Shown: positions 46,332 through 55,264, counted from the first letter of the stretch. The stretch is DNA of 64,000 bases from Flavobacterium azizsancarii (GCF_027980145.1 NZ_JAMZNK010000024.1:16296-80295); one strand, 5' to 3'. The notes: generated from the letters alone by a model not told the origin. Numbers and translations: made by a program.

Positions 46332-48908
46332 ATGCACAAAGTCAACGTCAGTTTACATACATGCTTTTGGGCTAAGATTACCATTGTGTGGATCATAATG
46401 GCAGGATCGGGTATGACATGTAAAGCCCAGACGATAACTGATTATGATGAAATTTCAGTATCATTCAATATTCAGCGCATCGGTACAGCAGAAATGTCGA
46501 CTCTTATCTATAATCAAACGGCGTACATACCTGTGGTTGATCTCTTTGATTTTTTAAAGATCAATATAATAGTAAGGGATCTGGATGCTCTAAGCGGGAC
46601 ATTCATCCACCCAAATTCAGCATTTTTATTTGATTTGCCCAATAATCGTATTGTTTATCAGGGAAAGAATTTTGATCTAAAACCCAATAGTCTTATTAGA
46701 ACTACAACGAATCTTTATCTGCGTTCTGATTATTTTTATGAGATTTTCGGGTTGAATTGCCTGTTTAATTTTCGTAGTCTTTCGGTAGTTATTAGCACAG
46801 ATTTAGAGCTGCCTATTATGCGTGAAATGAGATTGGAACAGATGAGAAATAACCTAAACAAATTGCAGGGTGTTTTTAAAACAGATGAATTTGTGGGACG
46901 CAAAAATCCATCTTTTTATTTCGGGACAGCAGATTATTCATTTGTTACTTCGGCTGGAAATAAAGAAACTCCCACAGACACCAGAGCAAGTCTTGGTGTT
47001 GGCGGTATAGTAGCTGGCGGCGAAACAAATGTAATCCTGAATTATCAGAGTAATATTGCTTTTTCTAATCGCCAGCAGTATTACTTGTGGCGCTATGTAG
47101 ATAATGACAAAACTTTTGCCAGACAGTTTTTAGCCGGAAAAATAAGAGGACAGTCTATTTCGTCTATTTATGCCCCTATAGTTGGTGTGCAGGTTACTAA
47201 CGCTCCTACAACTTACCGACGCTCGTTTGGGACCTATACCATAAATAATTATACAGAGCCAAATTGGACTGTAGAATTGTACGTTAACGGTGTGCTTATT
47301 AATTACATTAAAGCTGATGCGGCTGGTTTTTATACTTTTAAAGTACCTCTTGTCTATGGAAATACTGCTGTAAAGTTACGATTCTACGGTCCGTTTGGAG
47401 AAGAACGCTCCACCGAACAAAATATAAATATTCCCTTTAATTTTTTACCCAAAGGCGAATTCGAATATACAGCCAGTGCAGGTATTGTGGAAGATGGACA
47501 AGATACGCGGTTTGCAAGATTTAGTAGCAATTACGGATTTAACAAAAATATTACTGTAGGAGCCGGATTTGAATACTTGTCTTCTATAACTTCGGGAACA
47601 GAAATTCCTTATGTAAATACTTCTTTTCGTTTGTTACCAAATTTACTCATCTCAGGAGAGTATGATTTTAATGTGAGGTCCAAGGCAGTATTGAGTTATA
47701 ATTTAACTTCAGGCCTGCAATTTGAGATGTACAACTATTGGTACAAAAGAGGACAAACAGCGATCAATACTACCTTTATAGAGGACCACAAGGCAATTCT
47801 TTCTTTTCCCTTCAGAGGACGTCATTATGCCGCGTATACCCGTTTGTCATGGCAGGATATTCGTTTAGAGAATACACGTTACAGCGCTACAGAATGGATG
47901 CTTTCAACTGTTGTAGGAAATGTTAATGCCAGCGCTAATACTTTTGGACTTTTTTTCCCAGACAAGGCCTCTTATCTTTATACTAATTACGCTGTTGGGA
48001 TCAGGTCCTTTAGAAATATGCTCATCACTCAGCAGCTCCAGTATGAGTATAGCAGTAAAAAGGTAATGACCATAAAAACAGAATTAGAAAAAAGAATTTT
48101 CATAAATGGATACGCCAATCTTTCTTATGAGAAAAATTTCATTAGCGAGATTAGCTATGTTGAATTTGGTCTGCGTTATGATTTTTCTTTTGCCCAGACA
48201 AGGTTCTCTGTACGTAAAACCAATGAGGTTTACCGTACACTGCAAAGTATTAACGGAAGTTTGATACATGATGGCAGGTCAGGTATTACAGACTTTAATA
48301 ATTATACCAGTATTGGCAAAGGAGCAGTTCTATTGCTTCCATATCTGGATCTGAACGGTAATAAGAGGAGAGACCAGGATGAGCCTAATGTACAAGGTTT
48401 AAAAGTAATGGTAAACGCAGGGCGAACAGAACGATCAGCCAAAGATGGTTCTATACTTATAAAAGATCTTGAAGCTTATGGAAACTTAAATATAGAATTG
48501 GATCCTTCCGGATTTGAACGCGTAGCCTGGAGACTGCTTAAAAAAAACTATACGGTAGTTGTAGAGCCTAATTTTGTAAAAAACATTGAAGTGCCTGTAT
48601 CTGTATTTGGAGAGGTTGCAGGACGTGTCTTTGTAGTGGATAATCAGGACGAAAAAGGAATTGCAGGTATCACAATCACTATTTACAATGATAAATCTAA
48701 AAAAATTACAGAAATAACTTCTGAGGCTGACGGATATTTTTCTTACTTAGGATTATTACCGGGTAATTATACAGCAAAAATTAATACAGAGAAGCTGGAA
48801 AAAATAGGATTAGCAACTAATTCAAATTCATTTGAATTTACTATTTTAAGCAGTACCGAAGGCACTTTGATTGACAATATTAAATTTAAACTTATACCTG
48901 TCAAATGA
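46332..48908 (+). CDS. Usher-like outer-membrane assembly protein
   Basis: 858 residues. Signal peptide (ITIVWIIMAGSGMTCKAQ). N-terminal domain 35-160 (FNIQRIGTAEMSTLIYNQTA; YIPVVDLFDFLKI) resembles the short periplasmic domain of alternative ushers. A barrel of about 190-690 follows: PIVGVQVTNAPTTYRRSFGT, EPNWTVELYVNGVLINYIKA, KVPLVYGNTAVKLRFYGPFG (the usher plug-like GxYxF..P motif) and many amphipathic strands. The last 170 residues are a carboxypeptidase-regulatory-like domain pair (VAGRVFVVDNQDEKGIAGIT; GYFSYLGLLPGNYTAKI). It resembles FimD/TcfC-type ushers in layout and VELYVNG motif; similarity is by motif, not by alignment. It starts 3 nt after subunit 2 and ends the operon. Confidence 0.72.
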   Translation: MHKVNVSLHTCFWAKITIVWIIMAGSGMTCKAQTITDYDEISVSFNIQRIGTAEMSTLIYNQTAYIPVVDLFDFLKINIIVRDLDALSGTFIHPNSAFLFDLPNNRIVYQGKNFDLKPNSLIRTTTNLYLRSDYFYEIFGLNCLFNFRSLSVVISTDLELPIMREMRLEQMRNNLNKLQGVFKTDEFVGRKNPSFYFGTADYSFVTSAGNKETPTDTRASLGVGGIVAGGETNVILNYQSNIAFSNRQQYYLWRYVDNDKTFARQFLAGKIRGQSISSIYAPIVGVQVTNAPTTYRRSFGTYTINNYTEPNWTVELYVNGVLINYIKADAAGFYTFKVPLVYGNTAVKLRFYGPFGEERSTEQNINIPFNFLPKGEFEYTASAGIVEDGQDTRFARFSSNYGFNKNITVGAGFEYLSSITSGTEIPYVNTSFRLLPNLLISGEYDFNVRSKAVLSYNLTSGLQFEMYNYWYKRGQTAINTTFIEDHKAILSFPFRGRHYAAYTRLSWQDIRLENTRYSATEWMLSTVVGNVNASANTFGLFFPDKASYLYTNYAVGIRSFRNMLITQQLQYEYSSKKVMTIKTELEKRIFINGYANLSYEKNFISEISYVEFGLRYDFSFAQTRFSVRKTNEVYRTLQSINGSLIHDGRSGITDFNNYTSIGKGAVLLLPYLDLNGNKRRDQDEPNVQGLKVMVNAGRTERSAKDGSILIKDLEAYGNLNIELDPSGFERVAWRLLKKNYTVVVEPNFVKNIEVPVSVFGEVAGRVFVVDNQDEKGIAGITITIYNDKSKKITEITSEADGYFSYLGLLPGNYTAKINTEKLEKIGLATNSNSFEFTILSSTEGTLIDNIKFKLIPVK

Positions 48909-49038
48909 TTTTTACGTCTAAATTTTAGGGTTATTCGTATTGATTTTAAGTATGTTAATGTAAAATAGGGATGGTTCTTGTCATTCTAAAGTAGCTTTAA
49001 ATGTTGTACTTTTAATCTCACTTTAATAATTGAAAATT

Positions 49039-49410
49039 ATGGATCAAAATAATATATTAGATAAGTTAAAAAAAGCGAAGCAAGAACTTATTTTGAATCA
49101 TGAAGAATTGGAAAAATGTACTAGCGATTTAAAAATTGCTACTATAAATCTGAATATTCGCGAAACGGAAAAAGAGTTTGATATGGAAGAATTTAATAGC
49201 AATTTAGAACAGATGATGTTTTCGATTTCACACAAAGTCAGAAAGTCTGTTGCTAATATTCTAGGTCTTTCAAAATTGTTGTGTGAAGATATAAATCTTG
49301 GAAATAATGAGTTGAGAGAAGTTTTACTATTGATTATTCAATCTGCTGAATCACTAAACACTTCGACAGAAGAATTATCGAAGTTTATTTGTTTAAAGAG
49401 AAGAAGCTGA
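49039..49410 (+). CDS. Stand-alone histidine-kinase dimerisation-like protein
   Basis: 123 residues from ATG 49039 (a TTG 9 nt upstream is in frame but less likely). An N-terminal coiled coil (LDKLKKAKQELILNHEELEK) leads to a DHp-type helix: FSISHKVRKSVANILGLSKL, the H-box of flavobacterial sensor kinases, then SLNTSTEELSKFI. No ATPase domain follows, and the frame ends normally with TGA. It is either a truncated kinase or a DHp adaptor that could accept phosphate from another kinase. It stands alone next to an IS relic. Confidence 0.6.
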   Translation: MDQNNILDKLKKAKQELILNHEELEKCTSDLKIATINLNIRETEKEFDMEEFNSNLEQMMFSISHKVRKSVANILGLSKLLCEDINLGNNELREVLLLIIQSAESLNTSTEELSKFICLKRRS

Positions 49411-49444
49411 TATGTAAATAATTGTCTTCTAGGAGAAATATACA

Positions 49445-49655
49445 GTAGAAGGGATCATGAAAATGTGAGGAGTGCTTGTGGATCACGCCACGATTCAGCG
49501 TTGGGTTTATAAGTTTGCACCTTTGCTTGCGTCAGAGATGAAAAAAGAGAAAGAGCAGAGTAGGGTTGAGTTGGAGATGGGATGAGACTTATATTAAAGT
49601 AAAAGGTGTTTTGGTGTTATTTATATAGGGCGGTAGATAAATTAGGCAATTAATT
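49445..49655 (+). pseudogene. Decayed IS6-family transposase fragment
   Basis: Bases resemble 61028-61215 of the IS6 element: RDHENVR for RDVEEIMKMRG, then HDSALGL-like frame of IQRWVYKFAPLLASEMKKEK and GDETYIKVKG with frameshifts and stops. It is much more decayed than the copy at 60950-61616, with no inverted repeats visible. Confidence 0.7.
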
Positions 49656-49697
49656 TGGAGTGGTCATCATCGTCAATTGTATATAATATTATTTTTC

Positions 49698-49801
49698 AGG
49701 AGCTCTTCCCGCTATCCGTTCCACCCGAGCGCCAGCGAACTGGCGAAGCAATCTTTTGTGCCGAACCCCGGCACAAAAGAATTTCACTGCTATCGGTGCT
49801 A
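49698..49801 (+). repeat. Dispersed structured repeat, copy B
   Basis: AGGAGCTCTTCCCGCTATCC to CTATCGGTGCTAA, with hairpin CTTTTGTGCCG / CGGCACAAAAG. Homology to copy C continues outwards: TTGTATATAA about 35 nt upstream, and AAAAGCTTATCGGTTTAATT downstream, giving a unit of about 200 bp. Confidence 0.75.
49723..49749 (+). repeat. 27-bp micro-repeat at a different point in copy B
   Basis: ACCCGAGCGCCAG, CGAA loop, CTGGCGAAGC: an internal 6-bp perfect hairpin CGCCAG/CTGGCG. It sits between GTTCC and AATCTTTTG, whereas copies A and C read GTTCCAATCTTTTG without it. Confidence 0.75.
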
Positions 49802-49898
49802 ATGGGGCAGGGCCATCACTGTTGTTTTGTTGTAATCCAATGCATAAAAGCTTATCGGTTTAATTTTAATTCAATAAAAGATAATTAAGATATTATTT

Positions 49899-50054
49899 TT
49901 ATTTTATTTCTTTTTTGTAGCTCAATGGAGTAATAGCGGTATGTCTTTTGAAAAATTTATTAAAGTGACTTGAATCAATAAAACCAAATTCTACTGCAAT
50001 TTCAGATAATGAATTCTCGCTTCTATTCTTAATCATTTCAATCTTAAGAGAACT
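49899..50054 (-). pseudogene. AraC-family regulator C-terminal fragment
   Basis: Minus frame ends SENSLSEIAVEFGFIDSSHF, then NKFFKRHTAITPLSYKK and stop: the second helix-turn-helix of an AraC/XylS regulator (EIAxxxGFxDxSxFxKxFK). Only about 50 residues remain; upstream is unrelated sequence. Confidence 0.82.
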
Positions 50055-50547
50055 TATATATATGTATTATATATAGCCACTATTTTATATTGTACATTAA
50101 AGACAAAATTAAGCTAGGCAAAGATTATAATTAATTTCATTTTACAGATTTGTTTTTAGGTATATAAAAAAACACCTGACATGGATGATATAAAACACAA
50201 AGCTCGAAGGAACTGTATACTAGGCAACAAACTCAACTATAATTAAATTAGAGCTTAACTTTTAACGATATATTCAAAATTATACGTATTTTGGATCAGG
50301 ATGATAATATTTCAATTTTTTGAAGTATCATTTAAAACTATTTGTGAATTACAAGAGTTTATTGCAGTATTTAGCAATGGAGAAAATCTACCAGATGCAA
50401 TTACTTTTTTAGCTAATAACGAAGATCAATCGATTGTTTATCTGTGACACCATTTTTTTTGCTGACGGTGTATATCTTACTTAGTTTAGTGGAATCTTAC
50501 CGTTCAGTGATAATTATAATTTAAGAATTATAAAATACTAAAATACA
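50055..50547. other. Gap with one uncertain 48-codon ORF
   Basis: AT-rich region between the AraC relic and the DUF1275 gene. An ORF at 50301-50447 encodes FFEVSFKTICELQEFIAVFS then NGENLPDAITFLANNEDQ; no family is recognised and no partner lies nearby. Nothing else is seen except the probable promoter region of the next gene. Confidence 0.35.
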
Positions 50548-51294
50548 ATGTTCAAACATCATGGAAACAAAAGAAATCTAAGACATAATCTTAAAATTGC
50601 CTCTTTATTATCGTTTGTGGCAGGACTGGTAAATGTAGCGGGTTTTTTGGCAGTTCAAAAATTAACAACCAATGTTACAGGACATTTTGCTTTTTTTGTA
50701 GATGAGATTTTTAAACTTAATTTCAAGCAGGGGTTTATTTACTTTCTCTACATCTTCTTTTTTTTCCTGGGATCTTTTTTTTCAAGTTTACTTGTTGAGT
50801 TTCTCTTGCGAAGAAATGAAAAATACAGTTATGTAATTCCAACAGCAATTGAAAGCATAATTTTGTTCGGGATTGCTGTCTTTGGAAAACATTTAATTAT
50901 ACAGAATCCTGACTTTATAGCCTATAGCTTATTGTTTGCAATGGGCCTGCAGAATTCTCTGGTCACAAAAATATCTAATGCTACTGTAAGAACAACACAC
51001 CTGACAGGGCTTTTTACAGATTTAGGAATCGAATTATCCCAACTGTTTTTTTATCATGAAGATTCCTTTAGAAAAAAGCTGTTTGTCTCGATAAAATTAC
51101 GAATAACCATTATTAGCTTTTTTTTTATAGGAGGAATAACAGGTGGAATTTTTTATTCTAATGTAGGATTGCGTGTTTTATTAATAGGAGTTATGGCTTT
51201 GCTTTTAGGGCTCTTATATGACAGGATCAGGTTTAATGCTTTTTTATTGCAAAGGAAGTACAGAAGACGTATAGTGCAGTTTAAAAGTAAATAG
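50548..51294 (+). CDS. DUF1275 (YoaK-like) membrane protein
   Basis: Inner-membrane protein, 248 residues, with about six helices. The family signature is clear: ASLLSFVAGLVNVAGFLAVQ then TTNVTGHFAFFVDE at residues 17-52, IAYSLLFAMGLQNSLVTKIS and TVRTTHLTGLFTDLGIEL near 150. The paired TGxxT/L motifs suggest transport of a small solute, but no substrate is established. The C-terminus is basic (RKYRRRIVQFKSK). It is convergent with the Crp regulator gene; no operon partners. Confidence 0.9.
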   Translation: MFKHHGNKRNLRHNLKIASLLSFVAGLVNVAGFLAVQKLTTNVTGHFAFFVDEIFKLNFKQGFIYFLYIFFFFLGSFFSSLLVEFLLRRNEKYSYVIPTAIESIILFGIAVFGKHLIIQNPDFIAYSLLFAMGLQNSLVTKISNATVRTTHLTGLFTDLGIELSQLFFYHEDSFRKKLFVSIKLRITIISFFFIGGITGGIFYSNVGLRVLLIGVMALLLGLLYDRIRFNAFLLQRKYRRRIVQFKSK

Positions 51295-51337
51295 CTTTAG
51301 GTTACAGCAGATGGTTTAATGCTACTTGATTAAAAAA

Positions 51338-52033
51338 TTAGTCTATTTTGACTTGCAGTAATTGCTCTAATTGCTTTTTGTCTTTGATATAAATATTCCT
51401 TTTATCTATTTCGATACAGCCTAGTTCCTTGAATTGTTTTAGGCTTCTGCCCAGGCTTTCCTGTGATGTTCCGATAAGGTTCGCCAGATCGTCACGCGTG
51501 AGGTCAATGCCTTTTAGGGTTGGGGAGTTTCGATTCAACCTGTTTTCCAAAAGGAGTAAAAATAAGGCCAGGCGTGAATTTTGGTTCTTTTGTGCCAGTA
51601 CAGCAATGATATTGGCCAGAACACCAAATTCGTGAGCGATGTTTTTAATGAGTTTTTGCTGCAAGGCTGGGATTTCATTAAGTAGTCTGAGAAAATCCTC
51701 CCGGGCAATGAAATTTACTGTTAAATCTTCAAGAGCCTCACAGGAGTCTTGGTATCTTTCCTGTCCAAGCAGGGCATGGTATCCCAGTACGTCATCGGTT
51801 GTATAGATATAAAATATTTGCTCCTCACCGCTAAAACCGCGTTTGAATTTTTTGGCTTTGCCCTTTTTTATTTGATAGATACCAGTAGGGATACCGCACT
51901 CAAAGAAAAGCATACTGCCTTTTTTTACAACAAGGGACTCCATTACATTTTCAACAGCCTGTTTATCGGGTTCGCTCAGGTTTTCAAAAAGGAGGTTACT
52001 CTGGAAATCAAATTGGGCAAAGAAATCTTTCAT
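51338..52033 (-). CDS. Crp/Fnr-family regulator
   Basis: 231-residue transcription factor. ATG 52033 (MKDFFAQFDFQ) is preferred over TTG/ATG sites up to 52051 because the latter would put the inverted repeat inside the coding region. The N-terminal beta-roll carries KGSMLFFECGIPTGIYQIKK and KAKKFKRGFSGEEQIFYIYT; the helix leads to a winged helix at about 160-225 with LTRDDLANLIGTSQESLGRS (recognition helix) and LKQFKELGCIEIDKRNIYIK. There are no N-terminal Cys for an Fe-S cluster, so it is not classical FNR; ligand unknown. Divergent from isocitrate dehydrogenase with a perfect inverted repeat between them. Confidence 0.9.
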   Translation of the reverse strand: MKDFFAQFDFQSNLLFENLSEPDKQAVENVMESLVVKKGSMLFFECGIPTGIYQIKKGKAKKFKRGFSGEEQIFYIYTTDDVLGYHALLGQERYQDSCEALEDLTVNFIAREDFLRLLNEIPALQQKLIKNIAHEFGVLANIIAVLAQKNQNSRLALFLLLLENRLNRNSPTLKGIDLTRDDLANLIGTSQESLGRSLKQFKELGCIEIDKRNIYIKDKKQLEQLLQVKID

Positions 52034-52037
52034 ATAA

Positions 52038-52087
52038 CAAATATATAACATTTATTAATAAAATATATAACAAATGTTATATATTTG
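52038..52087. promoter_or_regulatory. Perfect 16-bp inverted repeat between crp-like gene and icd
   Basis: CAAATATATAACATTT (52038-52053), 18 nt, AAATGTTATATATTTG (52072-52087). The inner region also contains ATATAACA/TGTTATAT, a palindrome with 2-nt spacer around 52066-52085. Position, 5 nt before the regulator start, suggests autoregulation and control of icd. Confidence 0.75.
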
Positions 52088-52205
52088 TAGAGCTATGTAA
52101 GTTCTGTTTGAATAGAAAACAGAACCGGATAGTAAAGGTTAAATAACGAAAATAAAGTTGAATCAAGGAAAGTCTGCGTGGAACTTTTTTTCAAAAATTT
52201 ACAAA

Positions 52206-53429
52206 ATGATGAATGAGAATAAAATAAGTATTCAAAACGGAAGGCTAGTTGTGCCTTCCCATCCTATAATCCCTTTTATTGAAGGAGACGGAATAGGGGC
52301 GGATATTTGGAAAGCTTCCAGATTAGTTTTTGATGCTGCAGTTCAAAAGACATACGGCACAAGCAGAAAGATCCAGTGGAAGGAAATATATGCAGGCGAA
52401 AAAGCTTTTGAAAAAACAGGGAATTGGCTACCGGATCAGACTATTAAAGATATTGAGGAATTTCTGGTGGCCATCAAAGGGCCCTTGACCACCCCGGTTG
52501 GGGGTGGGATGAGATCACTGAATGTTGCCCTGAGACAAAAACTGGATTTATATGCCTGCGTAAGGCCTGTAAAATGGTTTAAAGGAGTTCCTTCTCCGGT
52601 AAAAGCGCCCGAGAAAGTAGATATGATTATTTTCAGGGAAAATACAGAAGATATTTACGCCGGTATCGAATGGATGGCAGGAACGCCGGAACTCAAAAAG
52701 GTGAAAGATTTTCTAATTGATGAGATGGGGGTTAAGAACATTAGGTTTCCCAATACGGTATCCATTGGTATTAAACCGGTTTCCAAAGAGGGAAGTGAGC
52801 GTTTGATACGAGCGGCTTTGAAACATGCGATTGATTTCAGGAAAGATTCCGTGACGATCGTTCATAAGGGGAATATTATGAAATTCACTGAAGGGCAGTT
52901 CAAAGAATGGGGTTTTCAGCTGGCCAGAGAGGAATTTGGAGCCAAAGAGTATGAGGGAGGACCTTGGCTTATTATGGAAAAATACGGACATAAAGTAATT
53001 ATAAAAGATGTAATAGCCGATGCGTTTTTACAGCAGATTATTTTAAGGCCCGAGCAGTATGATGTGATTGCTACGCTAAATCTTAACGGGGATTACATCT
53101 CAGATGCCCTGGCCGCCATAGTGGGAGGAATTGGGATAGCGCCCGGAGCCAATATTAATTATGCCACAGGGGTTTCTATTTTTGAGGCAACACACGGAAC
53201 AGCCCCAAAATACAAGGATCTTGATAAGGTAAATCCTTCTTCTGAAATCCTTTCTGGGGTCATGATGCTCGAATATATGGGCTGGCAGGACGCGGCCGAT
53301 CTTATCGTAAAGGGACTAAAAGGAGCTATTGGTAATAAAATCGTTACGTATGATTTTGAGCGTTTGATGCAAGGGGCAACCCTGGTCAAATGTTCGGAAT
53401 TCGGCCAGGCAGTTGTCGATAATATGTAG
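52206..53429 (+). CDS. icd: NADP-dependent isocitrate dehydrogenase
   Basis: TCA-cycle enzyme converting isocitrate to 2-oxoglutarate; 407 residues from ATG 52206 (an in-frame TTG at 52158 is less likely). E. coli-type Icd: PIIPFIEGDGIGADIWKA near 22, GPLTTPVGGGMRSLNVALRQ near 97 with the substrate Ser, RENTEDIYAGIEW near 146, VHKGNIMKFTEG near 220, NLNGDYISDALAAIVGG near 298 (Mg-binding Asp residues) and ATHGTAPKYKDLDKVNPSS near 328 (NADP specificity). Divergent from a Crp-type regulator with a 16-bp inverted repeat between them, so likely under its control. A single Icd of this type is typical in some Bacteroidetes and atypical in others. Confidence 0.94.
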   Translation: MMNENKISIQNGRLVVPSHPIIPFIEGDGIGADIWKASRLVFDAAVQKTYGTSRKIQWKEIYAGEKAFEKTGNWLPDQTIKDIEEFLVAIKGPLTTPVGGGMRSLNVALRQKLDLYACVRPVKWFKGVPSPVKAPEKVDMIIFRENTEDIYAGIEWMAGTPELKKVKDFLIDEMGVKNIRFPNTVSIGIKPVSKEGSERLIRAALKHAIDFRKDSVTIVHKGNIMKFTEGQFKEWGFQLAREEFGAKEYEGGPWLIMEKYGHKVIIKDVIADAFLQQIILRPEQYDVIATLNLNGDYISDALAAIVGGIGIAPGANINYATGVSIFEATHGTAPKYKDLDKVNPSSEILSGVMMLEYMGWQDAADLIVKGLKGAIGNKIVTYDFERLMQGATLVKCSEFGQAVVDNM

Positions 53430-53506
53430 TATGTTTCATTAGCTGCTTAATCCAGGCGGTCCCATCCGGGGCAGTCTGGATTATATTATAATAATTTATC
53501 TGACCC

Positions 53507-53893
53507 ATGAAAGAAACAACAAAATTATACAACATTTTTGCATTAAAATGCCCGCGATGTTATAAGGGGAATTTATTTACCAGGCCGGGGCTTTTTGTTT
53601 TTAAGTCCATTTTAAAAATGCCCGAGAGATGTTCGCGCTGCAATCAGGATTTCCACATTGAACCCGGGTTTTATTCCGCCGCACTATGGATTAGTTATCC
53701 CATAGTACTCATTATTTTTGTGCCGATGATTTTTTTTGGATTTCTTTTGAAAGAGACTTACTGCCTTTCTTTGGAAATGATGCTGGGATTCTTTATCATT
53801 ATCTGTTTTGGCCTGCAGATTCCAATAATGCGTATTTCCAGGGCTCTTTTACTTCATTTTACCATCCATTATGTAGGCAGCGGGAATAAATGA
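53507..53893 (+). CDS. DUF983 family zinc-ribbon membrane protein
   Basis: 128-residue protein. The N-terminal zinc ribbon has FALKCPRCYKGNLF near 12 and PERCSRCNQDFHIEPGFY near 42, four Cys arranged CxxC...CxxC. Two hydrophobic helices follow (YPIVLIIFVPMIFFGFLL; LGFFIIICFGLQIPIM). DUF983 proteins occur across Bacteroidetes and alpha-proteobacteria, sometimes near cytochrome oxidase genes; no such neighbours here. 77 nt after icd, in the same direction, and possibly co-transcribed. Confidence 0.85.
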   Translation: MKETTKLYNIFALKCPRCYKGNLFTRPGLFVFKSILKMPERCSRCNQDFHIEPGFYSAALWISYPIVLIIFVPMIFFGFLLKETYCLSLEMMLGFFIIICFGLQIPIMRISRALLLHFTIHYVGSGNK

Positions 53894-54003
53894 TTGTCCT
53901 TCCTGTTGTTTGGCATATTTTTCTAATTTTTGTATCAAGAATTGTTACCGGAATCTTATCTGAATAATCATCATCATTCTATTGTATATAACGCTGTCTT
54001 TTG

Positions 54004-54107
54004 GGAGCTCTTCCCGCTATACGTTCCAATCTTTTGTGCCGAACCCCGGCACAAAAGGATTTCCACTGCACACGAGCAAAGCGAACTGGCGAAGCAATCG
54101 GGGCTAG
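54004..54107 (+). repeat. Dispersed structured repeat, copy C
   Basis: GGAGCTCTTCCCGCTATACG to AATCGGGGCTAGG, with hairpin CTTTTGTGCCG / CGGCACAAAAG. Flanks match copy B: TTGTATATAA upstream and ATAAAAGCTTGTCAGTTTAA downstream. Confidence 0.78.
54070..54095 (+). repeat. 26-bp micro-repeat inserted in copy C
   Basis: ACACGAGCA...CGAACTGGCGAAGC between CACTGC and AATCGGGG, same point as in copy A. Confidence 0.75.
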
Positions 54108-54165
54108 GGAAGGACCGTTCTAATGTTTTGCGGCAATCCAAATATAAAAGCTTGTCAGTTTAATT

Positions 54166-54245
54166 TTTAATTCATAACTTTCCAATAAGACAATAGCCCA
54201 CCTCCTTTATAGTAGCTGTCATGGGCAATATATTTAATTTTTAGC
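54166..54245 (-). repeat. attC-like site S1 after the first WG-repeat gene
   Basis: Minus strand begins just after the gene stop: CCCATGACAGCTACTATAAA, then GTCTTATTGGAAAGTTATG, which matches the conserved CTTAnTGGAAAnTTGG core of the other sites. The far half is lost where structured-repeat copy C lies. Confidence 0.5.
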
Positions 54246-55232
54246 TTATATTTTTGGATTATAAATAAGTGCTCCTGTTTCATCAATGTAGGAGTATTTG
54301 CCATTATATTTGACGTTTGCAATTCCTTGCCTGAAATCATCTGCATAATCAAATTGGGCTTTGATGGCTATTTGTCCTGTTTTGTCAAGATAACCGTATT
54401 TATCACCATTTTTAATACGTGCAAAGCCGGCACAAAAATCCCGTGCAAATTCATATTGAGGATCGACAATTATTTTTCCTGTTTTATCAATGTAGCCCTG
54501 TTTTTTATTCACTATGATTCTGGCCAGCCCGTCATTAAATGGAAATGCAGAATCAAATGTGGGGCTTATAACTGTTTCTCCGGATTTGTTGATGTAACCA
54601 AATTTACCATTAATAGTAACAGGGGCTAGTGCTTCTTTAAAGTCATGCGCTATCCCAAATTGAGGGCTGATTACTAATTCTCCTGTTTTATTGATATAAC
54701 CCGATTTACCATTAAGGATGACCATGGCAAGTCCTTCACTAAACTTATCTGCGTAGTCAAATTGCGCTTTGATGACTATTTGTCCTGTTTGATCAATATA
54801 GCCATATTTGTCGTCATATTTAACACATGCAAGTCCTTCCTGAAAATCATTAGCCCAAGTAAATTGTGGTTTAATTACTATTTTTCCTGCTTTGTTAACG
54901 AAGCCAAATTTTTCCTTTATACTAATTAATCCAAGTCCTTCGCTAAACTTATCTGCAAAATCAAATTGAGGCATGATAGCTGTTTTTCCTGAAAGATCTA
55001 TATAACCGAATTTGCCGGCAGTGTTTTTAATAACTGCAAATTCTTCGTTAAAATAGGTGGCTATATAAAATTGGGGCTTTATTACAATTTTTCCTTTTTT
55101 GTCAATAAAACCGAATATATCATTAACAGTAATCGGATAAAGCTCATTGTAGACTTTTTTGTTCTGTTCTTCACTTTGTCCGTAGCTAAGTACAGTTACA
55201 ATTAGTGCTAAGGTTAGTATTAAATTTTTCAT
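54246..55232 (-). CDS. WG-repeat protein 1
   Basis: Exported protein of 328 residues. Signal peptide MKNLILTLALIVTVLSYG, then about a dozen tandem WG repeats of 22-25 residues: GFIDKKGKIVIKPQFYIATY, then repeats of the type YGYIDKTGQIVIKAQFDYAD and FSEGLAMV. WG-repeat proteins are thought to be surface or periplasmic beta-rich proteins of unknown role, common and variable in Bacteroidetes. The repeats differ in the second residue (Y for W at several points). Single gene directly followed by attC-like site S1; it belongs to the set of small one-gene units in 54-60 kb. Confidence 0.85.
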   Translation of the reverse strand: MKNLILTLALIVTVLSYGQSEEQNKKVYNELYPITVNDIFGFIDKKGKIVIKPQFYIATYFNEEFAVIKNTAGKFGYIDLSGKTAIMPQFDFADKFSEGLGLISIKEKFGFVNKAGKIVIKPQFTWANDFQEGLACVKYDDKYGYIDQTGQIVIKAQFDYADKFSEGLAMVILNGKSGYINKTGELVISPQFGIAHDFKEALAPVTINGKFGYINKSGETVISPTFDSAFPFNDGLARIIVNKKQGYIDKTGKIIVDPQYEFARDFCAGFARIKNGDKYGYLDKTGQIAIKAQFDYADDFRQGIANVKYNGKYSYIDETGALIYNPKI

Positions 55233-55264
55233 AGTAAATTTAAAGGTGTTGCTTATAAAATTTA

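Noticed and set aside
51338..52033. FNR-type oxygen sensor
   Set aside because: The N-terminal cysteine cluster needed for an Fe-S centre is absent.
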